Source: Bacterioplanoides sp965200585
GTDB lineage: Bacteria; Pseudomonadota; Gammaproteobacteria; Pseudomonadales; Oceanobacteraceae
Length of the DNA: 64,000 nt
Strand: one strand, 5' to 3'
NCBI RefSeq assembly: GCF_965200585.1
Contig: NZ_OZ241361.1
The notes under the pieces are model-generated. The model made no database searches, was not told the origin of the DNA, and saw nothing but the letters and a program-made list of their open reading frames with translations. This document shows, one piece after another, positions 37,999 through 48,393 of this stretch. Position 1 is the first letter of the stretch, and each line of letters begins with the position of its first letter. The translations under genes were made by a program, and so were the position numbers.

Positions 37999-39774
37999 AT
38001 GAAAAAATTGCTTCTTGCTTCCAGTATTTTGTCTGCATCATTGGTACAGGCTAACACTCAACTTGATACCCAAACGGTAACGGCTTCGCGCTTACCAGAG
38101 AATGTTATTAATGATGCTCAGTTCGTTGTTATTGATCGGGCTGAAATTGAACAAAGCAATGTTCAATCCCTGCCTGAATTATTAGCACTTCAACCAGGTA
38201 TTCAGTACACACGTAATGGTGGACGTTTAAATACTACTAACCTGTATATTAATGGTCTGGATAGTAAGCGAATCACCATTTTAGTGAATGGTGAACGAAT
38301 CGGATCAGGAACCAATGGTACAGCGCAATTTCAGTTAATTTCACCTGAACAAGTTGAGCGTATTGAAATTATCAAAGGAGCTCGCGGAGCATTATACGGT
38401 GCCGATGCTCAGGGTGGTGTTATCAATATCATTACCCGCAATGATTCTCAGGAAACCCAGATCTCTGCCGCTTATGGTAATGACAAAACTCGGGAAATCA
38501 GCATCAGAACATCGAAAAAACTCGATAAAACCAATTTGTATTTTAATGCTCAGCATGATGCAACGGATGGTTATGACATTCGTGATGACGAAGAATCTGA
38601 TGACGATGGCTATGAGCGTTATAGCATTAACGGTGGTGTTTCTTTAGATATTGATTCTTCTCAAAAAGTAAAATTGGACTATCTTCGTGCAAAAGGTAAT
38701 TACGAGTATGACGGTAACAACCAATTTTCCAATAATGCAGATTTTGATAATCAATCACTGAGTGCAGGTTATCAATATAGCGGAGATAAACTTAGTATCA
38801 ATCTCTCTGCCGGTCGCAGCGAAGATAATAGCTGGGATTATGTAGATAGTGAAAAGCGCTCTGCTGACGATTTGTTTGCGACGTCTAAAAATACTGCAAA
38901 TTTATCTGCTGGTTATGACATCACAGATAATCATACGGTTATTTTGGGAGCAGATTATCAATCCATTGATGTGTCGGAGTCTGGAGTTGAATACGACGAG
39001 GCCAATGAAGATACGAAAGGTGTTTACGTTGGTTATCGTTTCAACAATGAGTATCTCGGTGTTGAATTAGGTGCTCGTGACGATGATAACAACCGCTATG
39101 GAAATTTCCGTTCTTTTAATACCGCGGCAAACTTTACAGCAGATACCGGTGATATCATCTCAATATCACAAGCAACGGCTTTCCGTACACCAACGTTCAA
39201 CGATTTATATTTCCCAGGTTTTGGCAACCCTGAACTGGAGCCTGAGAAATCCAGAATCTGGGCATTAAGCTATCAAAAGCCTTATGAAACCGGCTCTGTT
39301 CAGGTTAATGGTCAACGTGCTGTATTCAACAATCTCATCGCTTTTAACTCAAATTTCGAAGCCGAAAATGTGGGTAAAGCCAGTATTAATTCTATATCCG
39401 TTTCATGGAGACAGGAATGGAGTCAAAGCCTGAGCTCTACAGTTAGCCAGGATTGGGTTGATGCAAAAGATGACGAAAGTGGTGAGCGTCTTCGTCGTAT
39501 TGCCCCAAGATCCAGCAAAGCTATTCTGAGTCACTCCTGGAATAAATTTTCCACACAGTTTGAAGCGCTGTATTTTGAAGGATCTCCAATCCGTGATGGC
39601 GGCGATCGCTTAGCAAGCTATAGCTTATTTAACTTAAGCACAAACTATCAGGTCTCTGAGAAATTAGATGTCGGCTTACGTCTGGATAATATTTCTGACC
39701 GTGAGTATGAGACGATATCAACTTATCCAGCTCCTCGCAGAGGCTGGTTATTAAAAACTCGTTTTGCTTTCTAA
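37999..39774 (+). CDS. btuB: TonB-dependent vitamin B12 receptor BtuB
   Basis: Outer-membrane cobalamin transporter, 591 residues (E. coli 614). Signal peptide MKKLLLASSILSASLVQA, then a TonB box DTQTVTASR close to that of E. coli BtuB, a plug domain (LPELLALQPGIQYTRNGG, RGALYGADAQGGVINIITR) and a 22-strand barrel ending RGWLLKTRFAF. Internal acidic Asp/Glu-rich loops such as DIRDDEESDDDGYE resemble calcium-binding loops of BtuB. The riboswitch upstream and pduO-cobB downstream support B12 as ligand. ATG 37999 starts an ideal signal peptide. Confidence 0.94.
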   Translation: MKKLLLASSILSASLVQANTQLDTQTVTASRLPENVINDAQFVVIDRAEIEQSNVQSLPELLALQPGIQYTRNGGRLNTTNLYINGLDSKRITILVNGERIGSGTNGTAQFQLISPEQVERIEIIKGARGALYGADAQGGVINIITRNDSQETQISAAYGNDKTREISIRTSKKLDKTNLYFNAQHDATDGYDIRDDEESDDDGYERYSINGGVSLDIDSSQKVKLDYLRAKGNYEYDGNNQFSNNADFDNQSLSAGYQYSGDKLSINLSAGRSEDNSWDYVDSEKRSADDLFATSKNTANLSAGYDITDNHTVILGADYQSIDVSESGVEYDEANEDTKGVYVGYRFNNEYLGVELGARDDDNNRYGNFRSFNTAANFTADTGDIISISQATAFRTPTFNDLYFPGFGNPELEPEKSRIWALSYQKPYETGSVQVNGQRAVFNNLIAFNSNFEAENVGKASINSISVSWRQEWSQSLSSTVSQDWVDAKDDESGERLRRIAPRSSKAILSHSWNKFSTQFEALYFEGSPIRDGGDRLASYSLFNLSTNYQVSEKLDVGLRLDNISDREYETISTYPAPRRGWLLKTRFAF

Positions 39775-39786
39775 CAGGTAAAAGCT

Positions 39787-40344
39787 ATGGGCAACCGACT
39801 TTCTAAAATCGCTACTAAAACCGGCGACAAAGGTGAAACAGGATTGGGTGATGGCTCACGCATCAGTAAAGGCAGCGATCGTATGCACGCCATTGGTGAT
39901 GTGGATGAACTGAATTCCTGGGTCGGTATGCTCAGAGCAGAATTAGATGAGGCAGATGCTTTAATTCCTCTGCTGCATCAGATTCAGCACGATTTATTCG
40001 ACTTAGGTGGTGAGCTATCCGTTCCGGGATTTAATGCGTTACAGGAAGTATTAATCTCAGACCTGGAAGATCATCTGGAGACGTTAAACGACACACTGCC
40101 ACCATTGAAGGATTTTATTCTTCCCGGTGGTAGTAAAGCCGCAGCCGTGTGCCATATGGTGCGTACTGTTTGTCGTCGTGCAGAACGTTCTCTGGTTCAG
40201 TTAAATGGTGTGGATGAGGTAAATCCGCTGGCACTGCGTTATGTAAATCGTTTATCCGATTTATTATTTGTTGCTGCCCGCGTATTAGCTCGCCGGGAAA
40301 ACGGTTCCGAGATTCTCTGGCAGAGCCGCCATCAGCGTGCCTAA
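39787..40344 (+). CDS. pduO: PduO-type cob(I)alamin adenosyltransferase
   Basis: Transfers the adenosyl group of ATP to cob(I)alamin. The 185-residue trimeric helical-bundle protein has TKTGDKGETGLGDGSR (ATP-binding N-terminus), MHAIGDVDELNSWVG, and FILPGGSKAAA...CRRAERSL, all hallmarks of the PduO/MMAB class. 12 bp after btuB with AGGTAA before the ATG, so it is in the riboswitch-controlled operon. A second, unrelated adenosyltransferase (CobO) is encoded 8 kb downstream. Confidence 0.96.
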   Translation: MGNRLSKIATKTGDKGETGLGDGSRISKGSDRMHAIGDVDELNSWVGMLRAELDEADALIPLLHQIQHDLFDLGGELSVPGFNALQEVLISDLEDHLETLNDTLPPLKDFILPGGSKAAAVCHMVRTVCRRAERSLVQLNGVDEVNPLALRYVNRLSDLLFVAARVLARRENGSEILWQSRHQRA

Positions 40345-40366
40345 ATCATGCGACTAAATTTTTTTT

Positions 40367-40392
40367 AAACGGGCTTCGGCCCGTTTTTTATT
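40367..40392 (+). terminator. Terminator after pduO
   Basis: AAACGGGC (40367-40374), a TTCG tetraloop and GCCCGTTT (40379-40386) followed by TTTATTTTA: a classical rho-independent terminator with the extra-stable UUCG loop. It separates btuB-pduO from cobB. Confidence 0.9.
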
Positions 40393-40414
40393 TTAATGCA
40401 AACGATAGCAAATT

Positions 40415-41740
40415 ATGACACAAGCCAGTTGTCCCGCTCTGTTGTTAACCGCTCCAGCCTCCGGGCAAGGTAAAACCACACTAACGGCCGCTTTAGCGCG
40501 CCATTTATCACAACGTGGGAAGAAGGTTCGGGTATTTAAAACCGGGCCGGATTACCTTGATCCTCAGATTCTGCAACAGGCCAGTGGTTATCCGGTGGAA
40601 CAACTGGATCTATGGATGTGTGGCGAAGCTTATTGTCGTCAGCGTTTATTTATTGCCGCTCAGGATGCCGATCTGATTTTGGTAGAAGGCGCCATGGGTA
40701 TGTTTGATGGTGATCCATCCAGTGCCGATCTGGCGGCTTTATTTAATATTCCGGCTGGCATCATTATGGATGTTTCGGGAATGGCACAAACCGCCGCGGC
40801 CTTAGCCTCCGGGCTGGCAAATTTCCGCCATGATATTCAGGTAGCAGGCTTAATTGCGAATCACTGTGCCAGCCAGCGTCACCGGGAATTAATCGAAAAC
40901 GCACTGCCGCAAAATTTGCCTTTATTATTCAGTATTGCCAACCAAGCGGAGATTGCATTACCGGAACGGCACCTGGGGTTGGTACAAGCCAGTGAAATAA
41001 CAACAGAGCTGGAACAACGGTTAAACAAGGCGGCAGAGTTATTGCCAGCCGAAGATATAGACCAGCTGTTGGTATCACTTCCGCAGACCGACTTTCATCA
41101 TCAGGCCGAGTTTCAACATCAGACCAGTACGGATATTCAGAAAAGCCTATATGGGCTGACCATTGCAGTCGCCAAAGATCAGGCCTTTAGTTTTATTTAT
41201 CAGGCTAATATCGAGCTGTTACAACAACTGGGAGCAGATATACGGTATTTTTCGCCATTGTCGGATGATGCTATTCCAGAAAGCGATGCACTCTGGTTAC
41301 CGGGTGGCTACCCGGAACTCCACGCCAAGGCTTTGTCTGCAAACACCAATATGACCGCGTCTTTGCAGCGTTTTCATAACAGCCAAAAACCGATTTTGGC
41401 TGAGTGTGGCGGCTTTTTATATTGCCTGGAAGCACTGGAGTTATTAAATGGTGAGAGGTATGCCATGGCATCGTTATTACCCGGCATGGCTAAAATGCGG
41501 GAGCGAGGTGGTTGTCAGGGAATGCAATCAGCCCCTTTACCCGAAGGTGAGATACGAGGCCATTCTCACCACCGTTCAGTGGCGGAGTGTGAAGCGGCCA
41601 CCATCGGATTTGGTCAGCGCGCTAAACATCCGGCGCCGGGTGAAGCAATTTATCGCCATGGTTCATTAACAGCCAGCTATCTGCATTTGTTTTTTCCATC
41701 TAACCCAGCAGCAGTGAGCCAGCTGTTTTCCGGCAATTAA
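40415..41740 (+). CDS. cobB: Cobyrinate a,c-diamide synthase CobB/CbiA
   Basis: Glutamine- and ATP-dependent amidation of the a and c side chains of (hydrogeno)cobyrinic acid. The 441-residue protein has an N-terminal dethiobiotin-synthase-like P-loop (TAPASGQGKTTL, 12-23) and DYLDPQ, VEGAMGMFDG, then a C-terminal type I glutamine amidotransferase domain with LWLPGGYPE and the nucleophile C331 (AECGGFLYC) and a His in SYLHLFF. Ribosome site is weak. Its presence indicates at least part of a de novo or late cobalamin pathway. Convergent with the chemoreceptor gene. Confidence 0.95.
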   Translation: MTQASCPALLLTAPASGQGKTTLTAALARHLSQRGKKVRVFKTGPDYLDPQILQQASGYPVEQLDLWMCGEAYCRQRLFIAAQDADLILVEGAMGMFDGDPSSADLAALFNIPAGIIMDVSGMAQTAAALASGLANFRHDIQVAGLIANHCASQRHRELIENALPQNLPLLFSIANQAEIALPERHLGLVQASEITTELEQRLNKAAELLPAEDIDQLLVSLPQTDFHHQAEFQHQTSTDIQKSLYGLTIAVAKDQAFSFIYQANIELLQQLGADIRYFSPLSDDAIPESDALWLPGGYPELHAKALSANTNMTASLQRFHNSQKPILAECGGFLYCLEALELLNGERYAMASLLPGMAKMRERGGCQGMQSAPLPEGEIRGHSHHRSVAECEAATIGFGQRAKHPAPGEAIYRHGSLTASYLHLFFPSNPAAVSQLFSGN

Positions 41741-41764
41741 TCTGAGTCTGTTAACAAGCCCTGA

Positions 41765-43786
41765 TTAATGCACTTTAAACTGATCCACCCGCTGCGCCAG
41801 CGAATCGGTAATTGCCTGAGTTTTTCGCACCGCATCCACGGTGCCTTCGGCATTCTGTGAAGTTTCTTCACCACTTAAGCGAATGGAGTCGAGGTTACTC
41901 TCCAGTGCGGTGGCATTATTTTTCTGCTCACCGGCTGTCACCACAATATCATTGGTTTTATGTTGAATATCACCCATACTGGCCTGAATTTCTGTCAGGG
42001 TGGTACTCACTTCTTCGGAATTGGCTACGGTTTTTTCCACCATATCGCGATTCACTTTCATGGTGTCGACCGCGCTGACGATATTCTGCTGAACATCACC
42101 AATTAATTCTTCAATCTCCTGGGCCGACCCTTGAGTACGGCTGGCCAGCGTACGAACTTCATCAGCAACCACGGCAAAGCCACGGCCTTGCTCACCCGCT
42201 CGTGCTGCTTCAATGGCGGCATTCAGTGCCAGTAAGTTAGTTTGTTCAGCAATACCTTTGATGGTTTCGAGAATGCTGGAAATACTGCTGGAGTTTTCTG
42301 CCAGACGATTCACGGCTTCCATGGAGTTTGACATTTCATCGGATAAACGACGCACTTCACCCATCACATGAGAGACCACCTGACCTGCCTGATCGGATTT
42401 TTGTTGCCCGGCTTTGGCGGCACTTTCGGCGGCTTCGGCCAGTTCAGTAACGGTCACGGAGCTGTCCACCATGGAGCTGAGTGCTTCTGACACCTGATGC
42501 GTTTGTTCCAGCTGGGTCTGAACCGCCTGACGACTGCGATTAGCGATACCTTCTACTTCATTAACGTTATCGGTTACCGAGGTTGCCGATTCTTTCACCG
42601 CTGCCAGCGTTGTGCGAATGTTATCAATCATATTATTAAAAGCATCGCGCAACTGGCCCATTTCATCCTGACCCTGAAACTGAATGCTTTGTGTCAGATC
42701 GCCTTCTGCGATATCACCCGCGGTTTTGGAAAAACGTTTAATGGTGTAACGAATCGACATAAAGAAGGCGATGTATAAATAAGCAATCACCGATAACGCC
42801 ACCACAATCACAATCACAAAATTACGCACTTTATCCTGTTGCGCCTGCAGTCGCTGTTGCAGCTTGGCCCGTACCAGCGGCATCACCTGATTTTCAATCG
42901 CTTCCAGGTTTGCCCACTCGGCCGCTATAAATTGTGAAAACGTCTGCCAGGACATTTCCACTTCGGCCGCCGAAATTAATTCGTCATCTAATTTAAAGCG
43001 GATATTTTCTAATGACTCAGAGGCTGTTGTTACAGCACTCTCCAAACTGGCTTCACCACTTTCCTTTGCCATTGTCTGAATCACGCCCATTACAGACTCA
43101 GCAGCAATCAGTTCATCGTAGGTATCATTGAGGAAGTCAAAAGTGACGGATTTTAAATAACGTTCTAATAAACCATATACACCAATTGCGCGGGCATCAC
43201 CGGCCGCGTCAAACACTTTTGGCATATCGTTTAACAACACCGCCACCAGCGCCTGAACCGAAGGATCGGCATCCAGCGATAAACCACTGGATTGACTGTA
43301 TTGGCGAATCACAGAGCGTAATTTATCCAGAGCAATCTGAAAGTGCTGACGCTGGCTGGAGTAAACCGTCTGGCCGTTTTCGCCTTCAATACTTAACCGG
43401 GTAGCCGACTGCTCTTTCCAGTTAACCAGTTCCTGGCGCAGGGATTCGTCCCGGGTGTTATCAATCAGCTGTTGAATGTCCACCATCATCTGAGCACGGT
43501 GTTCTTTCATTTTGCTGATCAGTTCCGGATCTTCAAAAAAGGGTAAGGTCGCAGCATGGTCACGGTAGTACTCAACCTGATGCACTAACTGCAATAGTTC
43601 GCCGATGGTATTAATACCCACCAGTTCAGCTTCTGTTTTTTTCAGCGTATCAAAGGCAGCTAGAAACACCTGTCCACTGAGAATCACCAGCGGTAAGGTA
43701 AACAGAAAACTGATCAGGCCAAATTTAGCGGCGTAATTTAAACGCCCCATAAATTTAATTGCTGGCCACATAAGTGCCTTTAACAT
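41765..43786 (-). CDS. Methyl-accepting chemotaxis protein
   Basis: A 673-residue transmembrane chemoreceptor. TM1 (LISFLFTLPLVILSG, about residues 23-40) precedes a large periplasmic helical sensor domain of about 280 residues, TM2 (VIVIVVALSVIAYLYIAFF), a HAMP domain (RFSKTAGDIAEGDLTQ) and the signalling domain with ETIKGIAEQTNLLALNAAIE and GFAVVADEVRTLA. The sensor sequence is not one of the common Cache folds that I recognise; ligand unknown. GAGG lies ten bases before the ATG. It is followed upstream by aceF on the same strand with a 61-bp gap. Confidence 0.95.
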   Translation of the reverse strand: MLKALMWPAIKFMGRLNYAAKFGLISFLFTLPLVILSGQVFLAAFDTLKKTEAELVGINTIGELLQLVHQVEYYRDHAATLPFFEDPELISKMKEHRAQMMVDIQQLIDNTRDESLRQELVNWKEQSATRLSIEGENGQTVYSSQRQHFQIALDKLRSVIRQYSQSSGLSLDADPSVQALVAVLLNDMPKVFDAAGDARAIGVYGLLERYLKSVTFDFLNDTYDELIAAESVMGVIQTMAKESGEASLESAVTTASESLENIRFKLDDELISAAEVEMSWQTFSQFIAAEWANLEAIENQVMPLVRAKLQQRLQAQQDKVRNFVIVIVVALSVIAYLYIAFFMSIRYTIKRFSKTAGDIAEGDLTQSIQFQGQDEMGQLRDAFNNMIDNIRTTLAAVKESATSVTDNVNEVEGIANRSRQAVQTQLEQTHQVSEALSSMVDSSVTVTELAEAAESAAKAGQQKSDQAGQVVSHVMGEVRRLSDEMSNSMEAVNRLAENSSSISSILETIKGIAEQTNLLALNAAIEAARAGEQGRGFAVVADEVRTLASRTQGSAQEIEELIGDVQQNIVSAVDTMKVNRDMVEKTVANSEEVSTTLTEIQASMGDIQHKTNDIVVTAGEQKNNATALESNLDSIRLSGEETSQNAEGTVDAVRKTQAITDSLAQRVDQFKVH

Positions 43787-43819
43787 GAACTACGAACCTC
43801 TTTTGTTGTTTTTATTTCA

Positions 43820-43838
43820 GGCCGCGTTTATCGCGGCC
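43820..43838 (-). repeat. GC-rich hairpin after aceF
   Basis: GGCCGCG (43820-43826) and CGCGGCC (43832-43838) form a perfect 7-bp stem with a 5-nt loop, 9 bp after the aceF stop. On the minus strand it is followed by an A-rich, not T-rich, stretch, so it is not a clear intrinsic terminator. It may protect the aceEF mRNA 3' end. Confidence 0.5.
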
Positions 43839-43847
43839 CGCAAAGGG

Positions 43848-45527
43848 TTACATCAACACGTTTCTTAAATCCTGCAAGCAATCCACCAGCCGTTGACTGA
43901 ATCGGGCGGCTTCTGCGCCATCAATAACCCGATGATCGTACGACAGCGACAATGGCAGCATTAATTGAGGTACAAACTCCTGACCATTCCAGACCGGTTT
44001 CATCTCCGCTTTGGATAACCCCAGAATGGCAACTTCCGGAGGGTTAACAATCGGCGTAAATGCTGTACCACCAATACCACCTAAACTCGACAGGCTAAAA
44101 CATCCACCCTGCATATCACTTAAGGTTAGCTTACCTTCCCGGGCCAATTGCGCCTTTTCATTAAGCTGTTGTGTAATTTCTGTAACAGACAGCTGATCGA
44201 CGTTACGAATAACCGGCACTAATAATCCTTTCGGAGTATCGACAGCGACTCCAATATGAACATAGTCCTTTAGTATCAGAGATTCACCATCGGCACTTAA
44301 TGACGCACAAAACTGAGGGAATTCCCGTAAAACTTTGGCAATCGCCTTAAGCACAAACGGAACAATGGAGAAACGAATTCCCTGAGACTGATAACGCTGA
44401 TTCTGCTGCTTACGATAGGCTTCCAGATCTGTGATATCAGCCTGATCAAACTGTGTTACCTGAGGTACGTTAAGCCAGGCGGTGGTCATCGCCTTCGCCG
44501 TGGCTCGCTTGATATTGTTCAGTGGTTCTGAAGTAATCGAACCAAATTTGGCGAAATCCACTTCCGGTACGGCTGGAATACCAGCCCCACTCATACCTGA
44601 TCCGACAGCCATCGTTGAGGAGTTCAGGCGTTGCTTCACAAACAACTGAACATCGTCTTTGGTAATACGGCCACGGCGACCTGTCGCGCTGACCTGAGAT
44701 AAATCAACACCAAATTCCCGTGCTAGTTTGCGCACCGCTGGCCCGGCGTGAATTTCGCCACCAGTATGACTTTCTGACCCAGTATTATTGGCTGCCGCAG
44801 ACTCGGCGGTTGCCGTGCTGTTGGCTGGCGTAGCTGTTGATGTAGTTGATGTTGCTGAAGTTGCTTCGGGCTTAATAACAGCAGAATTATCCCGCTGTGG
44901 CTTATCAGCAACGGTAGAATCAGAAACTGATACTGATACCGAGAAGTCTGCCATTAACGTCAGCATGGCATCGCCCTGGCTGACTTTATCGCCCACCGCA
45001 ACCGCCAGTGACACAATGGTGCCCGCTTCGCCTGCCGGAATTTCCATGGTGGCTTTGTCGCTTTCCAATACCAGAATGGTTTGCTCGGCGTCGATCACAT
45101 CACCAACCGCAACCGCTAGCTCAATAACTTCCACACTTTCGCTGCCACCCAAATCCGGAACGACAATGGCTTGTTCGCGGCTTTCAGTATGAGTAGTTTC
45201 AGCAGGAACAGTTTCAGTGTTAGCAGCTTCAGGCTGAACACTCTCTGAAGCTACGTTGTCTTGTGCCACTTCAGGCTGACTGCCAGCACCAGCAGAGGAT
45301 GCGATGCTAATAAACACATCCCCTTCGTTGACCTTATCACCCACCTGAATTGACAATGCTTCAATCGTACCGGAAGTTTCTGCCGGAATTTCCATGCTGG
45401 CTTTATCAGTTTCCAGCACCACCAGGGTTTGTTCGGCTTCGACTACATCCCCGACACTGACGGACACTTCGATCACATCAACATCCGCAGCACCACCTAA
45501 ATCCGGAATTTTGTACTCATTTGCCAT
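43848..45527 (-). CDS. aceF: Dihydrolipoamide acetyltransferase, E2 of pyruvate dehydrogenase
   Basis: E2 core of the pyruvate dehydrogenase complex, 559 residues. Two lipoyl domains (residues 1-76 with lipoyl-Lys K42 in ETDKAS; 119-192 with K158 in ESDKAT), a Thr/Ala/Ser-rich flexible linker, the peripheral-subunit-binding domain (261-297, GPAVRKLAREFGVDLSQV) and the acyltransferase domain ending in SYDHRVIDG with catalytic H532 and D536. E. coli has three lipoyl domains; two is common in related genera. Start has AAGGAG. Downstream of aceE by 28 bp. Confidence 0.97.
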   Translation of the reverse strand: MANEYKIPDLGGAADVDVIEVSVSVGDVVEAEQTLVVLETDKASMEIPAETSGTIEALSIQVGDKVNEGDVFISIASSAGAGSQPEVAQDNVASESVQPEAANTETVPAETTHTESREQAIVVPDLGGSESVEVIELAVAVGDVIDAEQTILVLESDKATMEIPAGEAGTIVSLAVAVGDKVSQGDAMLTLMADFSVSVSVSDSTVADKPQRDNSAVIKPEATSATSTTSTATPANSTATAESAAANNTGSESHTGGEIHAGPAVRKLAREFGVDLSQVSATGRRGRITKDDVQLFVKQRLNSSTMAVGSGMSGAGIPAVPEVDFAKFGSITSEPLNNIKRATAKAMTTAWLNVPQVTQFDQADITDLEAYRKQQNQRYQSQGIRFSIVPFVLKAIAKVLREFPQFCASLSADGESLILKDYVHIGVAVDTPKGLLVPVIRNVDQLSVTEITQQLNEKAQLAREGKLTLSDMQGGCFSLSSLGGIGGTAFTPIVNPPEVAILGLSKAEMKPVWNGQEFVPQLMLPLSLSYDHRVIDGAEAARFSQRLVDCLQDLRNVLM

Positions 45528-45555
45528 GTGTTATTTCTCCTTATGAGCACTCATC

Positions 45556-48246
45556 TTATGAATACAGTGGGTCAGGTTTACTGGCATCAATATTCAACTC
45601 GCTGCGCCAGGCTTCCAGCTCAGCAGCGGTTAAATCACCGGACTTCACTAATTCAAAACCAGCCGCCCAGGCAACGTGTTGCCAATCCACTTCGAAGAAA
45701 CGACGCAGGTTTTCGCGCGAATCACTGCGGCCAAAACCATCGGTACCTAAGCAGCGGTAACTGCGCCCGGCAGGAATAAACGGACGAATCTGCTCCGCAT
45801 ACGATTTCATATGGTCGGTGGTCGCCAGAATCGGGCCGGATGAGTCTGCCAATTGACGAGTCACATAGGCTTGTGGAGCCTGTTCACCGGCGGATAAAAA
45901 CTCGGCTCGTTCACAAGCCAGGCCATCACGGCGTAATTCATTAAATGAGGTAACGCTCCAGACGTCGGCATTAACGCCTTTTTCAGCCAACCAAACTGCT
46001 GCTGTTTCCACCTGACGTAAAATGGAACCACAGCCTAATAGCTGAATATTTTTTTCGCTTGCGCCACTGGCTTTCAGGCGATAAATACCACGACGAATAC
46101 CTTCTTCAACACCTTCGGGCATGGCCGGGTGAGCATAGTTTTCGTTGAGGCTGGTGATGTAGTAGAAGACTTTTTCTTTCTTCTCGTACATACGTTTTAA
46201 GCCGTCCTGAATAATCACCGCCAGTTCATAGGCATAGGTCGGATCGTACGACACGCAGTTCGGAATGGTGGAGGCCAGAATATGCGAGTGCCCATCCTGA
46301 TGCTGTAAGCCTTCGCCATTTAAGGTAGTACGACCGGAAGTGGCACCAATTAAGAAGCCCTGGCACTGCATATCACCTGCCGCCCAGGCCAGATCACCAA
46401 CTCGCTGGAAACCAAACATGGAGTAATAAATATAAAACGGGATCATTGCCATGCCGTTGGTGCTGTAGGAGCTGCCTGCCGCCATCCAGGCGGAAAACGC
46501 ACCGGCTTCATTAATGCCTTCTTCGAGAATACGGCCTTTTTTATCCTCGCGATAATACATCACCTGGCCCTGATCAACCGGCTCGTACAGTTGACCTTCT
46601 GACGAGTAAATACCCAGCTGGCGAAACATGCCTTCCATACCAAAGGTACGTGCTTCGTCCGGCACAATCGGTACCACCCGATCGCCCATGGTTTTGTCTT
46701 TAATCAGCTGCGACATAATGCGCACAAAGGCCATGGTGGTGGAAATTTCACGCTCACCGGTACCATCGGTTTGTGCTTTAAAAAAGGATAAATCCGGAGC
46801 GGTTAGTGCCGTCCAGTTTTCATTTCGGTGAGGTAAAAAGCCGCCCAGTTTTTCCCGTTGTTTGCGCATGTACTGCAATTCCGGGCTATCGGTCGGCGGA
46901 CGATAAAATGGTAAATGCTCTAAATCTTCATCCCGTACCGGAATATCAAACCGATCACGGAAGGCACGAATACTCTCGATATCGAGTTTTTTCACCTGGT
47001 GAGCCTGATTCTGACCTTCGGCTTCAGCCCCCATGCCATAACCTTTCACCGTATGCGCCAGAATCACCGTTGGCTGGCCTTTGTGATTCATCGCTGCCTG
47101 GTAAGCGGCAAACACTTTATACGGATCGTGTCCGCCACGATTTAATTTATAAATATCGTCGTCGGATAAATCTTTAATAATTTCTTTTAATTCCGGATAC
47201 TTCTCGAAGAAGTGCTCACGGGTGTATTGCCCGCCTTTGGCTTTGTAGTTCTGGAACTCACCATCCACGGTTTCGTCCATGCGTTTTTGCAGCAATCCTT
47301 TACGGTCTTTGGCCAGCAGAGGATCCCAAAAACGTCCCCAGACCACTTTAATCACATTCCAGCCTGCACCACGGAACTGACTTTCTAACTCCTGAATAAT
47401 TTTGCCATTACCACGCACCGGACCATCCAGCCGTTGCAGGTTGCAGTTAATCACAAAAATTAAATTTTCTAATTTTTCCCGGCCTGCCAGGCCAATGGCA
47501 CCCAGAGTTTCCGGCTCGTCACATTCACCATCACCCAGGAATGCCCAGACCTTACGATCTTTGCGCGGCACCAGCCCACGAGCCGAGATATAACGCATAA
47601 AATGCGCCTGATAAATCGCCTGTAATGGCCCTAAGCCCATCGATACCGTTGGAAATTGCCAGTAGTCCGGCATCAATTTCGGGTGAGGATAAGACGATAA
47701 TCCAGGGCCTAATGCTTCCTGACGGAAACGCTCCAGATCGGATTCCTGAAAGCGCCCTTCTAAATACGAGCGGGCATAAATACCCGGAGCCACATGCCCC
47801 TGGTAATACAATAAATCACCGTGTGGGCAGTCTTCTCCGGCATTGGGGCCACGGAAAAAATGGTTAAAACCAACATCGTATAACGTCGCACTGGAGGCAA
47901 AACTGGAAATATGGCCACCCAGATCACCGGCCCCATCTTTATTTGCCCGTAACACCATCGCCAGCGCATTCCAGCGTACCAATGAGCGAATGCGGCGCTC
48001 CATAAACAGGTCACCGGGCATGGGTGCTTCATTTTCGGGGGAAATAGTATTGCGGTACGGGGTATTTAACGCATAAGGCAATGGCATACCATCTTTGGTC
48101 GCCCGTTCGGCAATGCGTTCGATCAGAAAGTGGGCGCGTTCAACACCTTCGGCACGAATGACGGAGTGGATGGCGTCTTGCCATTCTTTAGTTTCGGCCG
48201 GATCAATATCGGCATAAGGTGCATTATCCTGCTGATTCTCGTCCAT
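45556..48246 (-). CDS. aceE: Pyruvate dehydrogenase E1 component AceE
   Basis: Homodimeric thiamine-diphosphate-dependent E1 that decarboxylates pyruvate and acetylates the E2 lipoyl groups. The 896-residue protein (E. coli 887) has the ThDP motif GDGECDEPET...NLIFVINCN, GHDPYKVFAAY, and a C-terminal transketolase domain ending in CLGTDGFGRSDSRENLRRFFE. ATG at 48244-48246 is preferred: GGAG lies seven bases upstream and the protein then starts MDENQQDNAPYADIDPAETK; a 22-codon upstream extension has no family match. No PdhR-type operator was recognised in the 147-bp gap shared with cobO. Confidence 0.97.
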   Translation of the reverse strand: MDENQQDNAPYADIDPAETKEWQDAIHSVIRAEGVERAHFLIERIAERATKDGMPLPYALNTPYRNTISPENEAPMPGDLFMERRIRSLVRWNALAMVLRANKDGAGDLGGHISSFASSATLYDVGFNHFFRGPNAGEDCPHGDLLYYQGHVAPGIYARSYLEGRFQESDLERFRQEALGPGLSSYPHPKLMPDYWQFPTVSMGLGPLQAIYQAHFMRYISARGLVPRKDRKVWAFLGDGECDEPETLGAIGLAGREKLENLIFVINCNLQRLDGPVRGNGKIIQELESQFRGAGWNVIKVVWGRFWDPLLAKDRKGLLQKRMDETVDGEFQNYKAKGGQYTREHFFEKYPELKEIIKDLSDDDIYKLNRGGHDPYKVFAAYQAAMNHKGQPTVILAHTVKGYGMGAEAEGQNQAHQVKKLDIESIRAFRDRFDIPVRDEDLEHLPFYRPPTDSPELQYMRKQREKLGGFLPHRNENWTALTAPDLSFFKAQTDGTGEREISTTMAFVRIMSQLIKDKTMGDRVVPIVPDEARTFGMEGMFRQLGIYSSEGQLYEPVDQGQVMYYREDKKGRILEEGINEAGAFSAWMAAGSSYSTNGMAMIPFYIYYSMFGFQRVGDLAWAAGDMQCQGFLIGATSGRTTLNGEGLQHQDGHSHILASTIPNCVSYDPTYAYELAVIIQDGLKRMYEKKEKVFYYITSLNENYAHPAMPEGVEEGIRRGIYRLKASGASEKNIQLLGCGSILRQVETAAVWLAEKGVNADVWSVTSFNELRRDGLACERAEFLSAGEQAPQAYVTRQLADSSGPILATTDHMKSYAEQIRPFIPAGRSYRCLGTDGFGRSDSRENLRRFFEVDWQHVAWAAGFELVKSGDLTAAELEAWRSELNIDASKPDPLYS

Positions 48247-48393
48247 TAATGGCTCCTGCAATAGCGTACCGGAACGATTCAGATACGCGGGGTCTGAAGT
48301 GAGTGAGAACATATCCTGATTGAAGTATAGTCAATAGATCAGAGAACGGATGTGAAGCGAACCATTCGTTAAGCGATTACAGTGAGAAAAAAC

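Noticed and set aside
48247..48312. Longer AceE N-terminus starting at 48312
   Set aside because: The added 22 residues have no family match and the internal ATG has a far better ribosome site.
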